From contig NZ_AP024896.1 in the NCBI RefSeq assembly GCF_024347055.1, positions 310,001-374,000 on the forward strand: DNA of 64,000 bases, read 5' to 3'. Below are positions 9,549-18,653 of this stretch, piece after piece (positions within the stretch are counted from its first letter, which is position 1; every line of letters begins with the position of its first letter). Source of the DNA: Vibrio porteresiae DSM 19223 (lineage in GTDB: Bacteria; Pseudomonadota; Gammaproteobacteria; Enterobacterales; Vibrionaceae). Both the position numbers and the translations under genes were made by a program. Under the pieces are notes generated by a model, which saw only the letters and a list, made by a program, of their open reading frames with translations, had not been told where the DNA came from and ran no database searches.

Positions 9549-9590
9549 ATTCTGCAACCTATGTAGGGTGTTAGTCGGTGGTTGTAGAAT
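9549..9590. repeat. Long-spaced inverted repeat upstream of cdaR
   Basis: ATTCTGCAACC (9549-9559) and GGTTGTAGAAT (9580-9590) are inverted copies with one mismatch and 20 bases between them. They lie 45-86 bases upstream of cdaR and could be an operator or a leader hairpin. Apart from this and the terminator at 9799-9818, I see nothing in the 342 bases between cdaR and the next gene. Confidence 0.5.
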
Positions 9591-9798
9591 GAACAGCATT
9601 TCATAGTATAGAAATTTAATCGCAGCGAATGCGATCACACTCTCAACCTGAACTCTGTGTGAGATATCCATTTAACCCATTGATTAAAATAAGAAATCAC
9701 AAGATAGCCAATTTAGAAAATTCTTGTAGAAATGGGCTGAATGTAAGCGGGGATGTGAGAGTGAAACGGTGATGTTACTGGGTGCGCAGAGACAAAAA

Positions 9799-9818
9799 AG
9801 CCCTCATTAAAGAGGGCT
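9799..9818 (-). terminator. Terminator after the mmuM-permease operon
   Basis: Stem AGCCCTC / GAGGGCT with a six-base loop, followed on the minus strand by a run of T. It lies 29 bases past the permease stop. Confidence 0.85.
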
Positions 9819-9846
9819 AGAAAACGGTTGTGATCGGGGTTTACGA

Positions 9847-11187
9847 TCAAACGCTAGGTTGGTTTGATTCGATCAATTTGTGCCGACGACGACTGTATAG
9901 GTAAATCAGTAGACCAGGAATATAGAGAACCAATGAAAGCGCTAGGCTATTGAGTCCCGCAGCATAAATAAGCCATAAACCATAGACACTTGCACCATAT
10001 CCGGTCAGTTTAATGCTTAGACGACACGACTGCTGATGGGCGACTTTAACCAAATAGGCACCGACAAGAAAATAGGGCACCAAAATCATCGATGTCGAAA
10101 TCAGCACCAAGGCGTTATAGCCTTTACCGGTAAACAGCACCATGATTAAACAGAGTTGCACGGTAAAACTCGTGAGTGTCAGCGATGCTTTTGACGTACC
10201 ATGCTGATTTTGCAGGGCAAAACGTTTGGGAAAGGCGCCTGCTTGAGCAGCTGTACATGGCACTTCTGCTGAATACAAAATCCAACTCAAGTAGGAGGCA
10301 AGTACGGAAATCACCAAGCCGATACTCAGCAACCAACGTCCCCATTCACCACCAAGATGAGCCATTAAACCCGCCATCGATGGGTTAGACATCTGGGCAA
10401 TTTCGGCACGCTGCATAATGCCAAGCGACAGTAAGGTAATGGCAACATACAGAATCAGCGCTGCTATTACTCCAACATAGGTTGCGGTGCCGATATCAGC
10501 ACGGCGTTTCGCTCGCTCAGATAATACGATCGCCCCTTCAATGCCAGTAAACACCCACAGGGTAATGAGCATGGTATTACGCACTTGATCGATAAAAGGT
10601 GTTTGTAACGAGTGACCAGCGCGATCGATATTGAACGTATCCATATCGAAGTACCAGTAGGCTAAAACGATAAATACGATCAGGGGAAGGCTTTTGGCTA
10701 ACGTGGCCAGAAGATTGATCAGTGCAGCCTGCTTAATGCCGCGCAGAATCAAAAAGTGAACCGCCCAAAGTACGACGGATTCGCCAATAAACGCCATTAC
10801 GGTATTGCCATCGCCAAACACGACGTGGTCAGGCGTATCGACAAAAGCGCCTAAAGCGGCAAAGGCGACCACCAAATAACCGACAACGCCGATGGTGGCA
10901 CAGAGCCAATACCCCCAAGCAGAAAGAAAACCTGCAGTGTCGCCAAAGCCTTGACGCGCATAGGTATAAATCCCGCCATCTAACTCTGGTTTAAGCCGTG
11001 ATAGGTGCAAAAAGCAGCCGGCAAGAAACAAAATGCCAACACCGGTAATTACCCAACCAGTGATAATCGCATCGGCACCCGCAACTTCCGCCATGTTTTG
11101 GGGCAGGCTAAATATGCCTGCCCCAACCATAGAACTGAATACCAACGCTGTTAGAGCCGTTAAACCAATTTTTTCTTGGCTTGCCAT
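9847..11187 (-). CDS. APC-superfamily amino-acid permease coupled to homocysteine methyltransferase
   Basis: A 446-residue inner-membrane transporter with about 12 hydrophobic helices. The N-terminal FSSMVGAGIFSLPQNMA is the helix-1 signature of the basic amino acid/polyamine antiporter branch (arginine/ornithine ArcD-like) of the APC superfamily. Its ATG overlaps the upstream methyltransferase stop as TAATG, so the two are translationally coupled. MetJ boxes in front of the operon suggest that it moves a methionine-cycle compound, for example S-methylmethionine, methionine or homocysteine, rather than arginine. That is inferred from context; E. coli MmuP belongs to another APC branch. A basic amino acid antiporter remains possible. 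Confidence 0.85.
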   Translation of the reverse strand: MASQEKIGLTALTALVFSSMVGAGIFSLPQNMAEVAGADAIITGWVITGVGILFLAGCFLHLSRLKPELDGGIYTYARQGFGDTAGFLSAWGYWLCATIGVVGYLVVAFAALGAFVDTPDHVVFGDGNTVMAFIGESVVLWAVHFLILRGIKQAALINLLATLAKSLPLIVFIVLAYWYFDMDTFNIDRAGHSLQTPFIDQVRNTMLITLWVFTGIEGAIVLSERAKRRADIGTATYVGVIAALILYVAITLLSLGIMQRAEIAQMSNPSMAGLMAHLGGEWGRWLLSIGLVISVLASYLSWILYSAEVPCTAAQAGAFPKRFALQNQHGTSKASLTLTSFTVQLCLIMVLFTGKGYNALVLISTSMILVPYFLVGAYLVKVAHQQSCRLSIKLTGYGASVYGLWLIYAAGLNSLALSLVLYIPGLLIYLYSRRRHKLIESNQPSV

Positions 11188-12113
11188 TACTCTGCGCTCG
11201 ATGGAGTGAAGTGACGGCTTAACTCAGCGATATGGTCGGTGCCGATACCACAACAACCACCGATCAAGGATGCGCCAGCGTGCGCCCATTTCTCTGCCCA
11301 TACCACATAAGCAGGAGGCGTTAAGTCGGCACGGACTTCATCCAAATCTTCGTTAGCGGCAGCATCTTTACGTTGTGGAGCAAACGCGTTGGCGTAAGCA
11401 CCAAGTTTAATGTTAGCCTTACCGGCTGCAGTAAAGACTTCTTTGGCGACTTGGATAGCGCTTTCAATGACTTCAGGTTGGCAGCAGTTAAACAGCATGG
11501 CTTCAACGCCGATTTTTGCCATTTCCGCGGCAGCTTCTGCAACGGTTTCACCGGAACGAAGGCGAGGTACGTCAGTCACTTGATCATCTTCAAGAGTAAA
11601 GGAAACCCACAGAGGTTTATCGTCTTGACCAAGTTTGGTGAGCAGCGCTTTGATTGCTTTAGGTTCAGCAATCAAACTTTGGGTTTCGTTGAGCCAAAAA
11701 TCCACATGCGGTGCTAACCCCTGAATCAGTGGCGTAGCAATCTCTTCAACATGTTCTGGTTCGAACAAGTCAGCACGGTATGAGCCAAAGAGTGGTGGCA
11801 ACGAGCCTGCGACAAGGGCTTTATTGCCGGTAAGTTGCACCGCTTGGCGAGCCATGTCACCAGCGCGGTAGGCAAGTAATTGAGCTTCTTGGTGGAAACG
11901 CTCTTCACCAATATGAAAAGGTACCAATGCGTAGCTGTTGGTAGTGACCACTTGAGCACCGTTTTGGATAAAGGCTTGGTGCACGTCACGCACAATCTCT
12001 GGCGTTTCAATTAACGCGAGCGCAGACCATTCTGGTTGGCGAAATGGAGCACCGCGTTTTTCTAGTTCACGGCTCATACCGCCATCGAGAATGTTCACAG
12101 CTTGATTCAACAT
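11187..12113 (-). CDS. mmuM: Homocysteine S-methyltransferase (MmuM-like)
   Basis: A 308-residue cytosolic enzyme of the zinc-dependent homocysteine S-methyltransferase family, which makes methionine from homocysteine with S-methylmethionine or S-adenosylmethionine as donor. The zinc-binding cysteines are visible as NCCQP (Cys210/211) and GGCCG (Cys287/288), and the N-terminal LDGGMSRELEKRG matches the family start. The length is normal for MmuM. AAGAGGG precedes the ATG. It is the first gene of a two-gene operon with the permease. The promoter region carries MetJ-type boxes, so repression by S-adenosylmethionine-MetJ is likely. Confidence 0.92.
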   Translation of the reverse strand: MLNQAVNILDGGMSRELEKRGAPFRQPEWSALALIETPEIVRDVHQAFIQNGAQVVTTNSYALVPFHIGEERFHQEAQLLAYRAGDMARQAVQLTGNKALVAGSLPPLFGSYRADLFEPEHVEEIATPLIQGLAPHVDFWLNETQSLIAEPKAIKALLTKLGQDDKPLWVSFTLEDDQVTDVPRLRSGETVAEAAAEMAKIGVEAMLFNCCQPEVIESAIQVAKEVFTAAGKANIKLGAYANAFAPQRKDAAANEDLDEVRADLTPPAYVVWAEKWAHAGASLIGGCCGIGTDHIAELSRHFTPSSAE

Positions 12114-12134
12114 AGTAGACCCTCTTAAAAATAC

Positions 12135-12190
12135 AGATGTTTAAACGCAAAGACGTTTAGACGTCCAATAACCTAAATTGAAATACGTCT
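12135..12190 (-). promoter_or_regulatory. MetJ operator array over the mmuM promoter
   Basis: Four contiguous eight-base units, AGATGTTT, AAACGCAA, AGACGTTT and AGACGTCC (12135-12166), follow the MetJ-box consensus AGACGTCT in tandem register, and a further ATACGTCT (12183-12190) is in the same phase. On the minus strand a promoter TTGGAC (12168-12163), 17-base spacer, TTTAAA (12145-12140) lies inside the array, so bound MetJ would block polymerase. It ends 22 bases before the mmuM start. Confidence 0.85.
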
Positions 12191-12833
12191 GGTTGCAATA
12201 AAGAATTACCAGCTTGCCATAAAAAGCGGTTTGTTCGGACAAATCCTATGCAAACTTGTCTGGCGGATAGCAATTAATTGCACCAATCGCTCGTATTTTA
12301 AACACTTATTTCAGTGCGATATTCTGCAGGTGGCAAACACTCTGCATTTTTTAGCGTGACTGCGCAAGCAAAGATGATGGAGCAGTAGATATATCCAATA
12401 TTCCCAAATATAAGAAATAATTACATTGCAATTTGATGCATAAAAATACCAGCATTTTCTACTGTTTAAATACCTTTTGCCTGTTTTTTCTTAAGCTTGG
12501 CTAATGAATAGCCCAAAATGGCTAGAATATTAAACTTTAGTAATTGCAACGAAGCCGAAGCTCTAATAGGATGTAAGCCCAACATTGTAATTTGATGTTC
12601 AGATATTGCGCAGGGAAATGCCAAGCGAACACGGAAAATGCATGTATCTTAAGATAAATTCTTTAAGTGGATGTTTTGACTAGGTTATCTCGGTGTTTTT
12701 ACGCGTAATAGTGAAAGGATCATTGCGACGTTTGGCAACATAAGACCAAAAATAATATGCCGTTTATTAGTCATTAGAAGCACTGCATTTAGTGGACAAA
12801 ACAGTCAATTCACTTTTAAGGATATAAGGTGTC
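12191..12833. other. Long intergenic stretch before the third MCP
   Basis: About 640 AT-rich bases with no supported gene on either strand. It should hold the promoter of the MCP starting at 12834. I see no strong repeat or operator in it. Confidence 0.5.
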
Positions 12834-14573
12834 ATGCGAAGCTTTTCGTTTAAAAATAAGATAATACTGGTTATTGTCGCTATTATTACTGCGACCATCT
12901 TGGTGGCGTATATGAGCGTTAACTACTTTATCAGCAGCTATATTGCGCAAACCGATACACAAAATATTGAACACAACATTGAATTAGTTAACCAAAAGCT
13001 TGAGAGTGAGTTAAAAACCAAAATTAACCTCGCTAAAAGCCTCAACTTCAGCATGATGGATATCGCTGATACCAAAAACAGCACCGGTTTTTACCGCATT
13101 GTTAAAGTCGTCAACGGCTATGCTTTTGATGAAAGCGGCAACATGGAAGATGACAAAGCTCAAGTCTATGTTACTAGCGCGGAAAAACAGACCGAGAAGC
13201 CATCCATCAGCTCCGTGACTATGGAAGGTGAACGACCAACCATCACTATTTCTCAACGTCGCCCTGACGATTCTGTCGATTTCTTCGTGATTGATTTAAC
13301 CGGCCTAAAAGAAGTGCTAAAACAATACGCGTTAGACGGCAGTTATCTTGAATTGATCTCGGGTAATGGCACCACCATCTTCTCGAATAAGAAAGGCGAC
13401 AACCTAACGAAAATCAATAAAATCATCAATGTGGCTGAAAATCAGTGGCAGTTGAATGGTTACATTGATAACGACCGCATTCAAGCCAATACCGACCGCT
13501 TGAACTGGAAGATCACCATGGCGCTACTTGTGTGTGCCGCAGTGGTAATTACCTTAAGCATTCTTTCCTTAAACTTTGCCTTCAAGCCGCTACTGCGTTT
13601 GAAAGCGCTGGTGGCTGACTTATCACAAGGCGATGGCGACCTAACCCAACGTCTTGATGTGGCATCACAAGATGAAATTGGGCAGATCAGTGCTTCAATC
13701 AACCGCTTTATTGAACAGCTGCAAGGGATGTTTATTGAAGTGTCACAATCGTCATCGCAAATCGATTCTGCGATTGTATTGCTTGGTGAGCAATCGCGCT
13801 CGAACGTGAAGTCGTTGAATGCGCACACCGTAGAGACTGAGCAAGTGATTACGGCGATCGAGCAGATGAATGCGACTGCTGGTTCTATCGCGCAAAGCGC
13901 TACTGATGCGGCTAAGCTGACAGAAACGGCCAGCAGCTATGCAAGCGAATCGAAAGTGGTGATCAATCACGCTGTTGGCAGTGTAAATGCTTTAGAAACC
14001 GACGTGACAGATATGGCAGGTACTATCGCTGCGATGAGTGAAGACACGCGCCAAATCGAGAGCGTGTTGCAAGTCATTGGTGAGATTGCAGAACAGACTA
14101 ACCTGTTGGCACTTAACGCGGCGATTGAAGCGGCACGTGCTGGTGAACAAGGTCGGGGGTTTGCGGTAGTCGCTGATGAGGTGCGTGCTCTTGCTAGCCG
14201 TACTCAACAAAGCACTGGCAAAATCAACGAGATGCTGACTAAGCTACGTCATACCACCGACAGCGTTGTGACTAAGATGGAATCAACACGTCGTAGTTGT
14301 GAAGCGACGGCAGACAACACCAACAAAGTGATGGAGTCACTCAATACGATGACGGCATCCGTGGTGGAAATTAACGATTTGAACACCTTGATGGCGACTT
14401 CTGCTGAAGAGCAAAGTCATGTGACTTCTGAGATCAGCCGTAACATGGCACAAATCCAGCAGTTGATTGAAGGTCTTAACCAAAACGCATCAAAAACCGA
14501 TGCTATCAGTAATGATTTGGGTGTGACTTCATCGGATCTATCGGAAGTGGTTGGACGCTTTAAAGTCCAATAA
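12834..14573 (+). CDS. Methyl-accepting chemotaxis protein
   Basis: A 579-residue chemoreceptor. A membrane helix (about residues 9-30) is followed by a periplasmic region of about 190 residues that looks like a Cache-type domain (alternating strands near DDSVDFFVIDLTGLKEVL and GNGTTIFSNKKGD). The second membrane helix (MALLVCAAVVITLSILSL), HAMP and the MCP signalling domain with NLLALNAAIEAARAGEQGRG follow. The ATG at 12834 is preceded by an AAGGATATAAGG stretch supplying a ribosome site. The terminator at 14661-14680 closes the unit. The ligand is unknown. Confidence 0.93.
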   Translation: MRSFSFKNKIILVIVAIITATILVAYMSVNYFISSYIAQTDTQNIEHNIELVNQKLESELKTKINLAKSLNFSMMDIADTKNSTGFYRIVKVVNGYAFDESGNMEDDKAQVYVTSAEKQTEKPSISSVTMEGERPTITISQRRPDDSVDFFVIDLTGLKEVLKQYALDGSYLELISGNGTTIFSNKKGDNLTKINKIINVAENQWQLNGYIDNDRIQANTDRLNWKITMALLVCAAVVITLSILSLNFAFKPLLRLKALVADLSQGDGDLTQRLDVASQDEIGQISASINRFIEQLQGMFIEVSQSSSQIDSAIVLLGEQSRSNVKSLNAHTVETEQVITAIEQMNATAGSIAQSATDAAKLTETASSYASESKVVINHAVGSVNALETDVTDMAGTIAAMSEDTRQIESVLQVIGEIAEQTNLLALNAAIEAARAGEQGRGFAVVADEVRALASRTQQSTGKINEMLTKLRHTTDSVVTKMESTRRSCEATADNTNKVMESLNTMTASVVEINDLNTLMATSAEEQSHVTSEISRNMAQIQQLIEGLNQNASKTDAISNDLGVTSSDLSEVVGRFKVQ

Positions 14574-14660
14574 AGCGTTAACGGTGGCTACGCAGTGAGT
14601 ACCTGAGTGAATTGGCTCGTTGACGTAGGATCAGTCTGTAATAAAGTCCGCAATAAAAAA

Positions 14661-14680
14661 GAGCACATGCAGATGTGCTC
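14661..14680 (+). terminator. Terminator after the third MCP
   Basis: Perfect stem GAGCACAT / ATGTGCTC with a four-base loop and a seven-T tail. A-residues on the other side let it also stop the minus-strand small gene at 14707-14859. Confidence 0.92.
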
Positions 14681-14706
14681 TTTTTTTATCCCAGAAAAAG
14701 ACTTGG

Positions 14707-14859
14707 TTAGCTTTTTTTCAAACCGCCATCTTCCTGCGCCTGCTTCACCCATAATTGGCGAAGAATTTCCGTTTCGTTTGGCGTGTCCTTTTCTTGCTCT
14801 TGTTCGAACTGTTTTAAGGAAGTCATTTCTGCAGTCAGAGCATAGTAATGGTTAAACAT
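14707..14859 (-). CDS. Small acidic protein of 50 residues downstream of gnd
   Basis: An unrecognised 50-residue reading frame starting MFNHYYALTAEM and ending GGLKKS, rich in Glu and Gln. GAGGAG (minus strand, 14874-14869) sits nine bases before the ATG at 14859; another in-frame ATG at 14868 directly abuts GAGGAG and is too close to it. The frame ends just before the shared terminator at 14661-14680, and its own upstream side is the gnd terminator, so it is expressed by read-through or from a small promoter. It has no membrane segment or signal peptide. Strong ribosome site, tidy terminator spacing and protein-like composition make it a likely real gene; the function is unknown. Confidence 0.7.
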   Translation of the reverse strand: MFNHYYALTAEMTSLKQFEQEQEKDTPNETEILRQLWVKQAQEDGGLKKS

Positions 14860-14898
14860 CGTGGACATCTCCTCGTTACGATACCGAGTAAAAAAATA

Positions 14899-14925
14899 GA
14901 GGATGTTAACTAAGTTAACATCCTC
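14899..14925 (-). terminator. Terminator of the zwf-pgl-gnd operon
   Basis: Perfect 12-base-pair stem GAGGATGTTAAC / GTTAACATCCTC with a three-base loop. On the minus strand it is followed by a run of seven T. Confidence 0.92.
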
Positions 14926-14978
14926 CTTTAGGCGTATTTTTAAGGCGTAGTGTCAGGGTGGAAACCTTTACACGCTAA

Positions 14979-16427
14979 TTATACGTCGTAAGTAGTAGAC
15001 GCTGTGTCGCCGCCAGTACCAGTCCAGTTTGTGTGGAAGAACTCACCACGTGGACGATCTAGACGCTCATAAGTGTGAGCACCGAAGTAATCACGTTGAG
15101 CTTGTAGCAGGTTAGCTGGTAGACGAGCAGTAGTGTAACCGTCTAGGAAGCTCAATGCAGAAGTAGTACATGGCATTGGGATGCCCACTTCTAGCGATTT
15201 CGCTGCCACTTTACGCCATGCAGCTAGACAGTTGTCTAGGATGCCTTTGAAGTAAGCATCAGAACCTAGGAACGCAAGTTCAGGGTTTTTCGCGAATGCA
15301 TCACGAATGTTACCTAGGAATGCAGAGCGGATGATACAACCACCACGCCACATTAGGGCTACGTTACCGTAGTTTAGATCCCAGTTGTTTTCGTTTGATG
15401 CTTCACGCATTAGCATAAAGCCTTGTGCGTAAGAGATGATTTTTGATGCAAGTAGCGCTTGGCGTAGGGCATCAACCCACTCTTGTTTGTCGCCTGCAAC
15501 TTTGGTGTCTTTTTTGCCGAATAGAGCTTCAGCAGCAACACGTTGGTCTTTCAGTGCTGATAGGCAACGAGAGAATACAGATTCAGAGATCAGCGTTAGT
15601 GGAATACCCATATCTAGCGCGTTGATACCCGTCCATTTACCAGTACCTTTTTGACCAGCTGTGTCTAGGATGCTGTCTACAAGTGGTTGACCTGCTTCAT
15701 CTTTGTAACCAAGGATGTCCGCAGTGATTTCCACTAGGTAGCTGTCTAGCTCAGTTTTGTTCCAATCTGCAAACACTGCTTGCATTTCGTCACCGCTCAA
15801 ACCAAGACCATCTTTCATGAATTGGTAAGCTTCAGTGATCAGCTGCATGTCGCCATATTCGATACCGTTGTGAACCATTTTCACGAAGTGACCTGCACCG
15901 TCGTTACCAACCCAGTCACAACAAGGTTCGCCAGCATCTGTTTTTGCAGAGATGCCTTGGAAAATTGGTTTTACCGCTTCCCATGCTTCTGGTGCGCCAC
16001 CAGGCATGATTGACGGTCCGAAACGTGCGCCTTCTTCACCACCAGAAACACCCGTACCGATGAAGTGGATGCCTTTCTCACGAAGAGCAGCAACACGACG
16101 GTTAGTGTCTGGGTAGTTAGTGTTACCACCATCAATGATGATGTCGCCTTTGTCCAATAGTGGAACTAGGTTGTCGATGAAGGTATCTACAACAGCACCT
16201 GCACGAACCATTAGCATCACTTTGCGTGGTTTTTCTAGTTTTTCAACTAGCTCTTCCAGAGTGTGAGCACCAATGATGTTAGTGCCTTTTGCTGGACCTT
16301 CTAGGAACTCATCCACTTTCGCAGCGGTACGGTTATGCGCTACCACTTTAAAGCCGTGATCGTTCATGTTTAGGATCAGGTTTTGACCCATTACCGCTAG
16401 GCCAATTACGCCGATATCACCTTTCAT
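14979..16427 (-). CDS. gnd: 6-Phosphogluconate dehydrogenase, decarboxylating
   Basis: A 482-residue cytosolic enzyme oxidising 6-phosphogluconate to ribulose 5-phosphate, CO2 and NADPH. The N-terminal nucleotide-binding start IGVIGLAVMGQNL, the substrate loop GVSGGEEGARFGPSIMPGG and the catalytic KMVHNGIEYGDMQ stretch are intact. The ATG at 16427 is chosen because AGGAGA lies six bases upstream and because family members begin at this point; the frame is open for 12 more codons. The pgl stop is only 10 bases upstream, so gnd is the third gene of a zwf-pgl-gnd operon. Confidence 0.97.
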   Translation of the reverse strand: MKGDIGVIGLAVMGQNLILNMNDHGFKVVAHNRTAAKVDEFLEGPAKGTNIIGAHTLEELVEKLEKPRKVMLMVRAGAVVDTFIDNLVPLLDKGDIIIDGGNTNYPDTNRRVAALREKGIHFIGTGVSGGEEGARFGPSIMPGGAPEAWEAVKPIFQGISAKTDAGEPCCDWVGNDGAGHFVKMVHNGIEYGDMQLITEAYQFMKDGLGLSGDEMQAVFADWNKTELDSYLVEITADILGYKDEAGQPLVDSILDTAGQKGTGKWTGINALDMGIPLTLISESVFSRCLSALKDQRVAAEALFGKKDTKVAGDKQEWVDALRQALLASKIISYAQGFMLMREASNENNWDLNYGNVALMWRGGCIIRSAFLGNIRDAFAKNPELAFLGSDAYFKGILDNCLAAWRKVAAKSLEVGIPMPCTTSALSFLDGYTTARLPANLLQAQRDYFGAHTYERLDRPRGEFFHTNWTGTGGDTASTTYDV

Positions 16428-16437
16428 TTTTTTCTCC

Positions 16438-17154
16438 TCACGCAATTTTTGCTGCTGCGTCAATATCTAAATACCACTCTGTATCGCCAGTTTTTGACTG
16501 AACTTTTGCTGCTGGGTAAGGGAGCTGCTCAGCAGGAGTAGTGTGAATTTCATAAACGATTTGTTGTTTACCTGCGCCAAGCACAAGGTAACTAATACGT
16601 TTTGCTGCTTCTAGTACTTTCGCCGTTTTTGATACACGTAGTTGGCCTGACTCTGGGTGAGAAGCCACAATCGCTAAACGCTCGTCGGTGTAATCTGTTT
16701 TACCTGGGAAAAGTGAAGCAGTGTGACCGTCTGGGCCTACGCCAAGTAGAATCCAGTCGAACACAGGTGTGCCGTTAACACATGGAATAACATCTGCCAT
16801 CTCTTTAGCAAAACGTACGGCTTCTTGTTCTGGATCGTTTTCACCAAGAATACGGTGAATGTTCGCCGCAGGGATGTCGATTTTGCTAAACAGAAGTGTG
16901 TTTGCTTCACCGAAGTTGCTTTCGGCATCATCAGGAGCCACACAACGTTCATCGCCCCACCAGAAGTGAAGGTTATTCCATTGAATAGATGTCGCGTAAG
17001 CGTCGGTTGCTAATAGCTTAAACAGCATTTTAGGCGTACTACCACCAGAAAGAGAAATATGGACTGGCTGACCTTTCTCGCTGTAGGCTTTCATGTCATT
17101 AGCAATGCTTTCAACAACTTCGGTTGCTGAAGGAAAAATCTTAGGCTTAATCAT
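16438..17154 (-). CDS. pgl: 6-Phosphogluconolactonase (DevB type)
   Basis: A 238-residue cytosolic lactonase of the DevB/SOL family that hydrolyses 6-phosphogluconolactone. The HISLSGGSTPKMLFKLL loop, WWGDERCVAPDDAESNFGEA and LLGVGPDGHTASLFPG are family hallmarks. The start at 17154 overlaps the zwf stop as ATGA, indicating coupled translation; an in-frame start three codons earlier would lie inside zwf. Middle gene of the oxidative pentose-phosphate operon. Confidence 0.96.
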   Translation of the reverse strand: MIKPKIFPSATEVVESIANDMKAYSEKGQPVHISLSGGSTPKMLFKLLATDAYATSIQWNNLHFWWGDERCVAPDDAESNFGEANTLLFSKIDIPAANIHRILGENDPEQEAVRFAKEMADVIPCVNGTPVFDWILLGVGPDGHTASLFPGKTDYTDERLAIVASHPESGQLRVSKTAKVLEAAKRISYLVLGAGKQQIVYEIHTTPAEQLPYPAAKVQSKTGDTEWYLDIDAAAKIA

Positions 17155-18653
17155 AATTCGCAATAATCCGTATTAGTTAAATTTTTACATGGGTAACGCC
17201 AATCTCGACCATCACGTTTGAGTAAGTCGTCAGACTCTTTAGGGCCCCAAGTACCACAAGCATATCCATATAGCGCTTGTGGGTCCTGTTTAAAGTCGAG
17301 AATCGGTTGTACGAATTTCCAGCACGCCTCTACCGCATCGGTACGGGCAAACAGGGTTGCATCACCATTTAGAGCATCTAGAAGTAGACGTTCGTAAGCG
17401 GTCAGCATTTGGGTTTCTTGCAAAGAGGCGTAATGGAAATCCATCGACACTTCTTTCGCATTGAAACCAGCACCTGGCTCTTTCAAACCAAAGCTCATCA
17501 AAATACCTTCATCCGGTTGGATGCGAAGGATTAATTTGTTTTCTGGAGCTGTTTTGGCGAACACTGGGTGCGGAGTAGGTTTGAAGTGAATAACGACTTC
17601 GGTAACACGAGTAGGTAGGCGTTTGCCTGAACGTACATAGAAAGGAACACCATTCCAGCGCCAGTTGTTGATGAACATTTTCAACGCCATGTAGGTTTCG
17701 GTACGAGAATCATCAGCAACACCGTGCTCGTCGCGGTATCCTTTGAGGAATTTACCACGTACTTCCGATTCGGTGTATTGGCCTAGTACTAGGTTGTTAC
17801 GTAAATCGTCGTCGGTTAAAGGTTGCAGGCTTTGTAGAACCTTATTCACTTCGTTACGAATGGAATTGGCGTTGATGGCTGCTGGTGGTTCCATCGTCAT
17901 CATCGCTAGAACTTGCAGCAAGTGGTTTTGGAACATGTCGCGTACTGCGCCTGAACCGTCGTAGTAGCCGCCGCGTTCTTCTACGCCTAGGAACTCAGCC
18001 CCAGTGATTTCAACGTAATCAACGAAGTTACGGTTCCACAGTGGCTCGAACATACCGTTAGCAAAGCGGAATACCAGCATGTTCTGCACGGTTTCTTTAC
18101 CTAGGTAGTGGTCGATACGGTAGATTTGGTGTTCTTTGAAATGACGGTGAATTTCAATGTCTAGGTCTTGCGCAGATTGAAGATCATAACCGAAAGGCTT
18201 TTCGATGATGAGGCGTTTCCAGCCATTGCTTTCATCGTTGAGGTTATGGGCTGCAAGACAACCAGGAATCACGCCGTATAGGCTTGGAGGAGTAGCGAGA
18301 TAGAACAGAGTATTACGCTGCTCAAATTGATAATGATTAGCTAATTGGTCTAGACGAGAACTCAGTTTCGCGTAGTCATCAACATCAGAAGTATTAACGG
18401 GTTGATAATGAAGGTGTTCACAGAATTTGTCTAAAATAGCAGGTTCGGTTTTTTCCAATTCCTGAAGTGATTTTTTTAACTTCTCACGATAGGACTCATC
18501 GCTGTACTCGGTACGGCTTACACCGAGAATGGCGAATGATTTTGGCAGTTGATCACTAGCGTACAAATGATACAAAGCGGGAATTAACTTACGGTAAGTT
18601 AAGTCTCCCGAAGCACCGAAAATCACGATGCTACTGTTTTCAGGTATTACCAT
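17151..18653 (-). CDS. zwf: Glucose-6-phosphate 1-dehydrogenase
   Basis: A 500-residue cytosolic enzyme making 6-phosphogluconolactone and NADPH from glucose 6-phosphate, the first step of the oxidative pentose-phosphate path. The coenzyme loop IFGASGDLTYRKL, the lysine motif IIEKPFGYDL and the active-site RIDHYLGKE are intact. Two adjacent ATGs (18656 and 18653) follow AAGGGAAAG; the second has better spacing and gives MVIPENSS, the form I recall for Vibrio. First gene of the zwf-pgl-gnd operon. Confidence 0.96.
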   Translation of the reverse strand: MVIPENSSIVIFGASGDLTYRKLIPALYHLYASDQLPKSFAILGVSRTEYSDESYREKLKKSLQELEKTEPAILDKFCEHLHYQPVNTSDVDDYAKLSSRLDQLANHYQFEQRNTLFYLATPPSLYGVIPGCLAAHNLNDESNGWKRLIIEKPFGYDLQSAQDLDIEIHRHFKEHQIYRIDHYLGKETVQNMLVFRFANGMFEPLWNRNFVDYVEITGAEFLGVEERGGYYDGSGAVRDMFQNHLLQVLAMMTMEPPAAINANSIRNEVNKVLQSLQPLTDDDLRNNLVLGQYTESEVRGKFLKGYRDEHGVADDSRTETYMALKMFINNWRWNGVPFYVRSGKRLPTRVTEVVIHFKPTPHPVFAKTAPENKLILRIQPDEGILMSFGLKEPGAGFNAKEVSMDFHYASLQETQMLTAYERLLLDALNGDATLFARTDAVEACWKFVQPILDFKQDPQALYGYACGTWGPKESDDLLKRDGRDWRYPCKNLTNTDYCEL

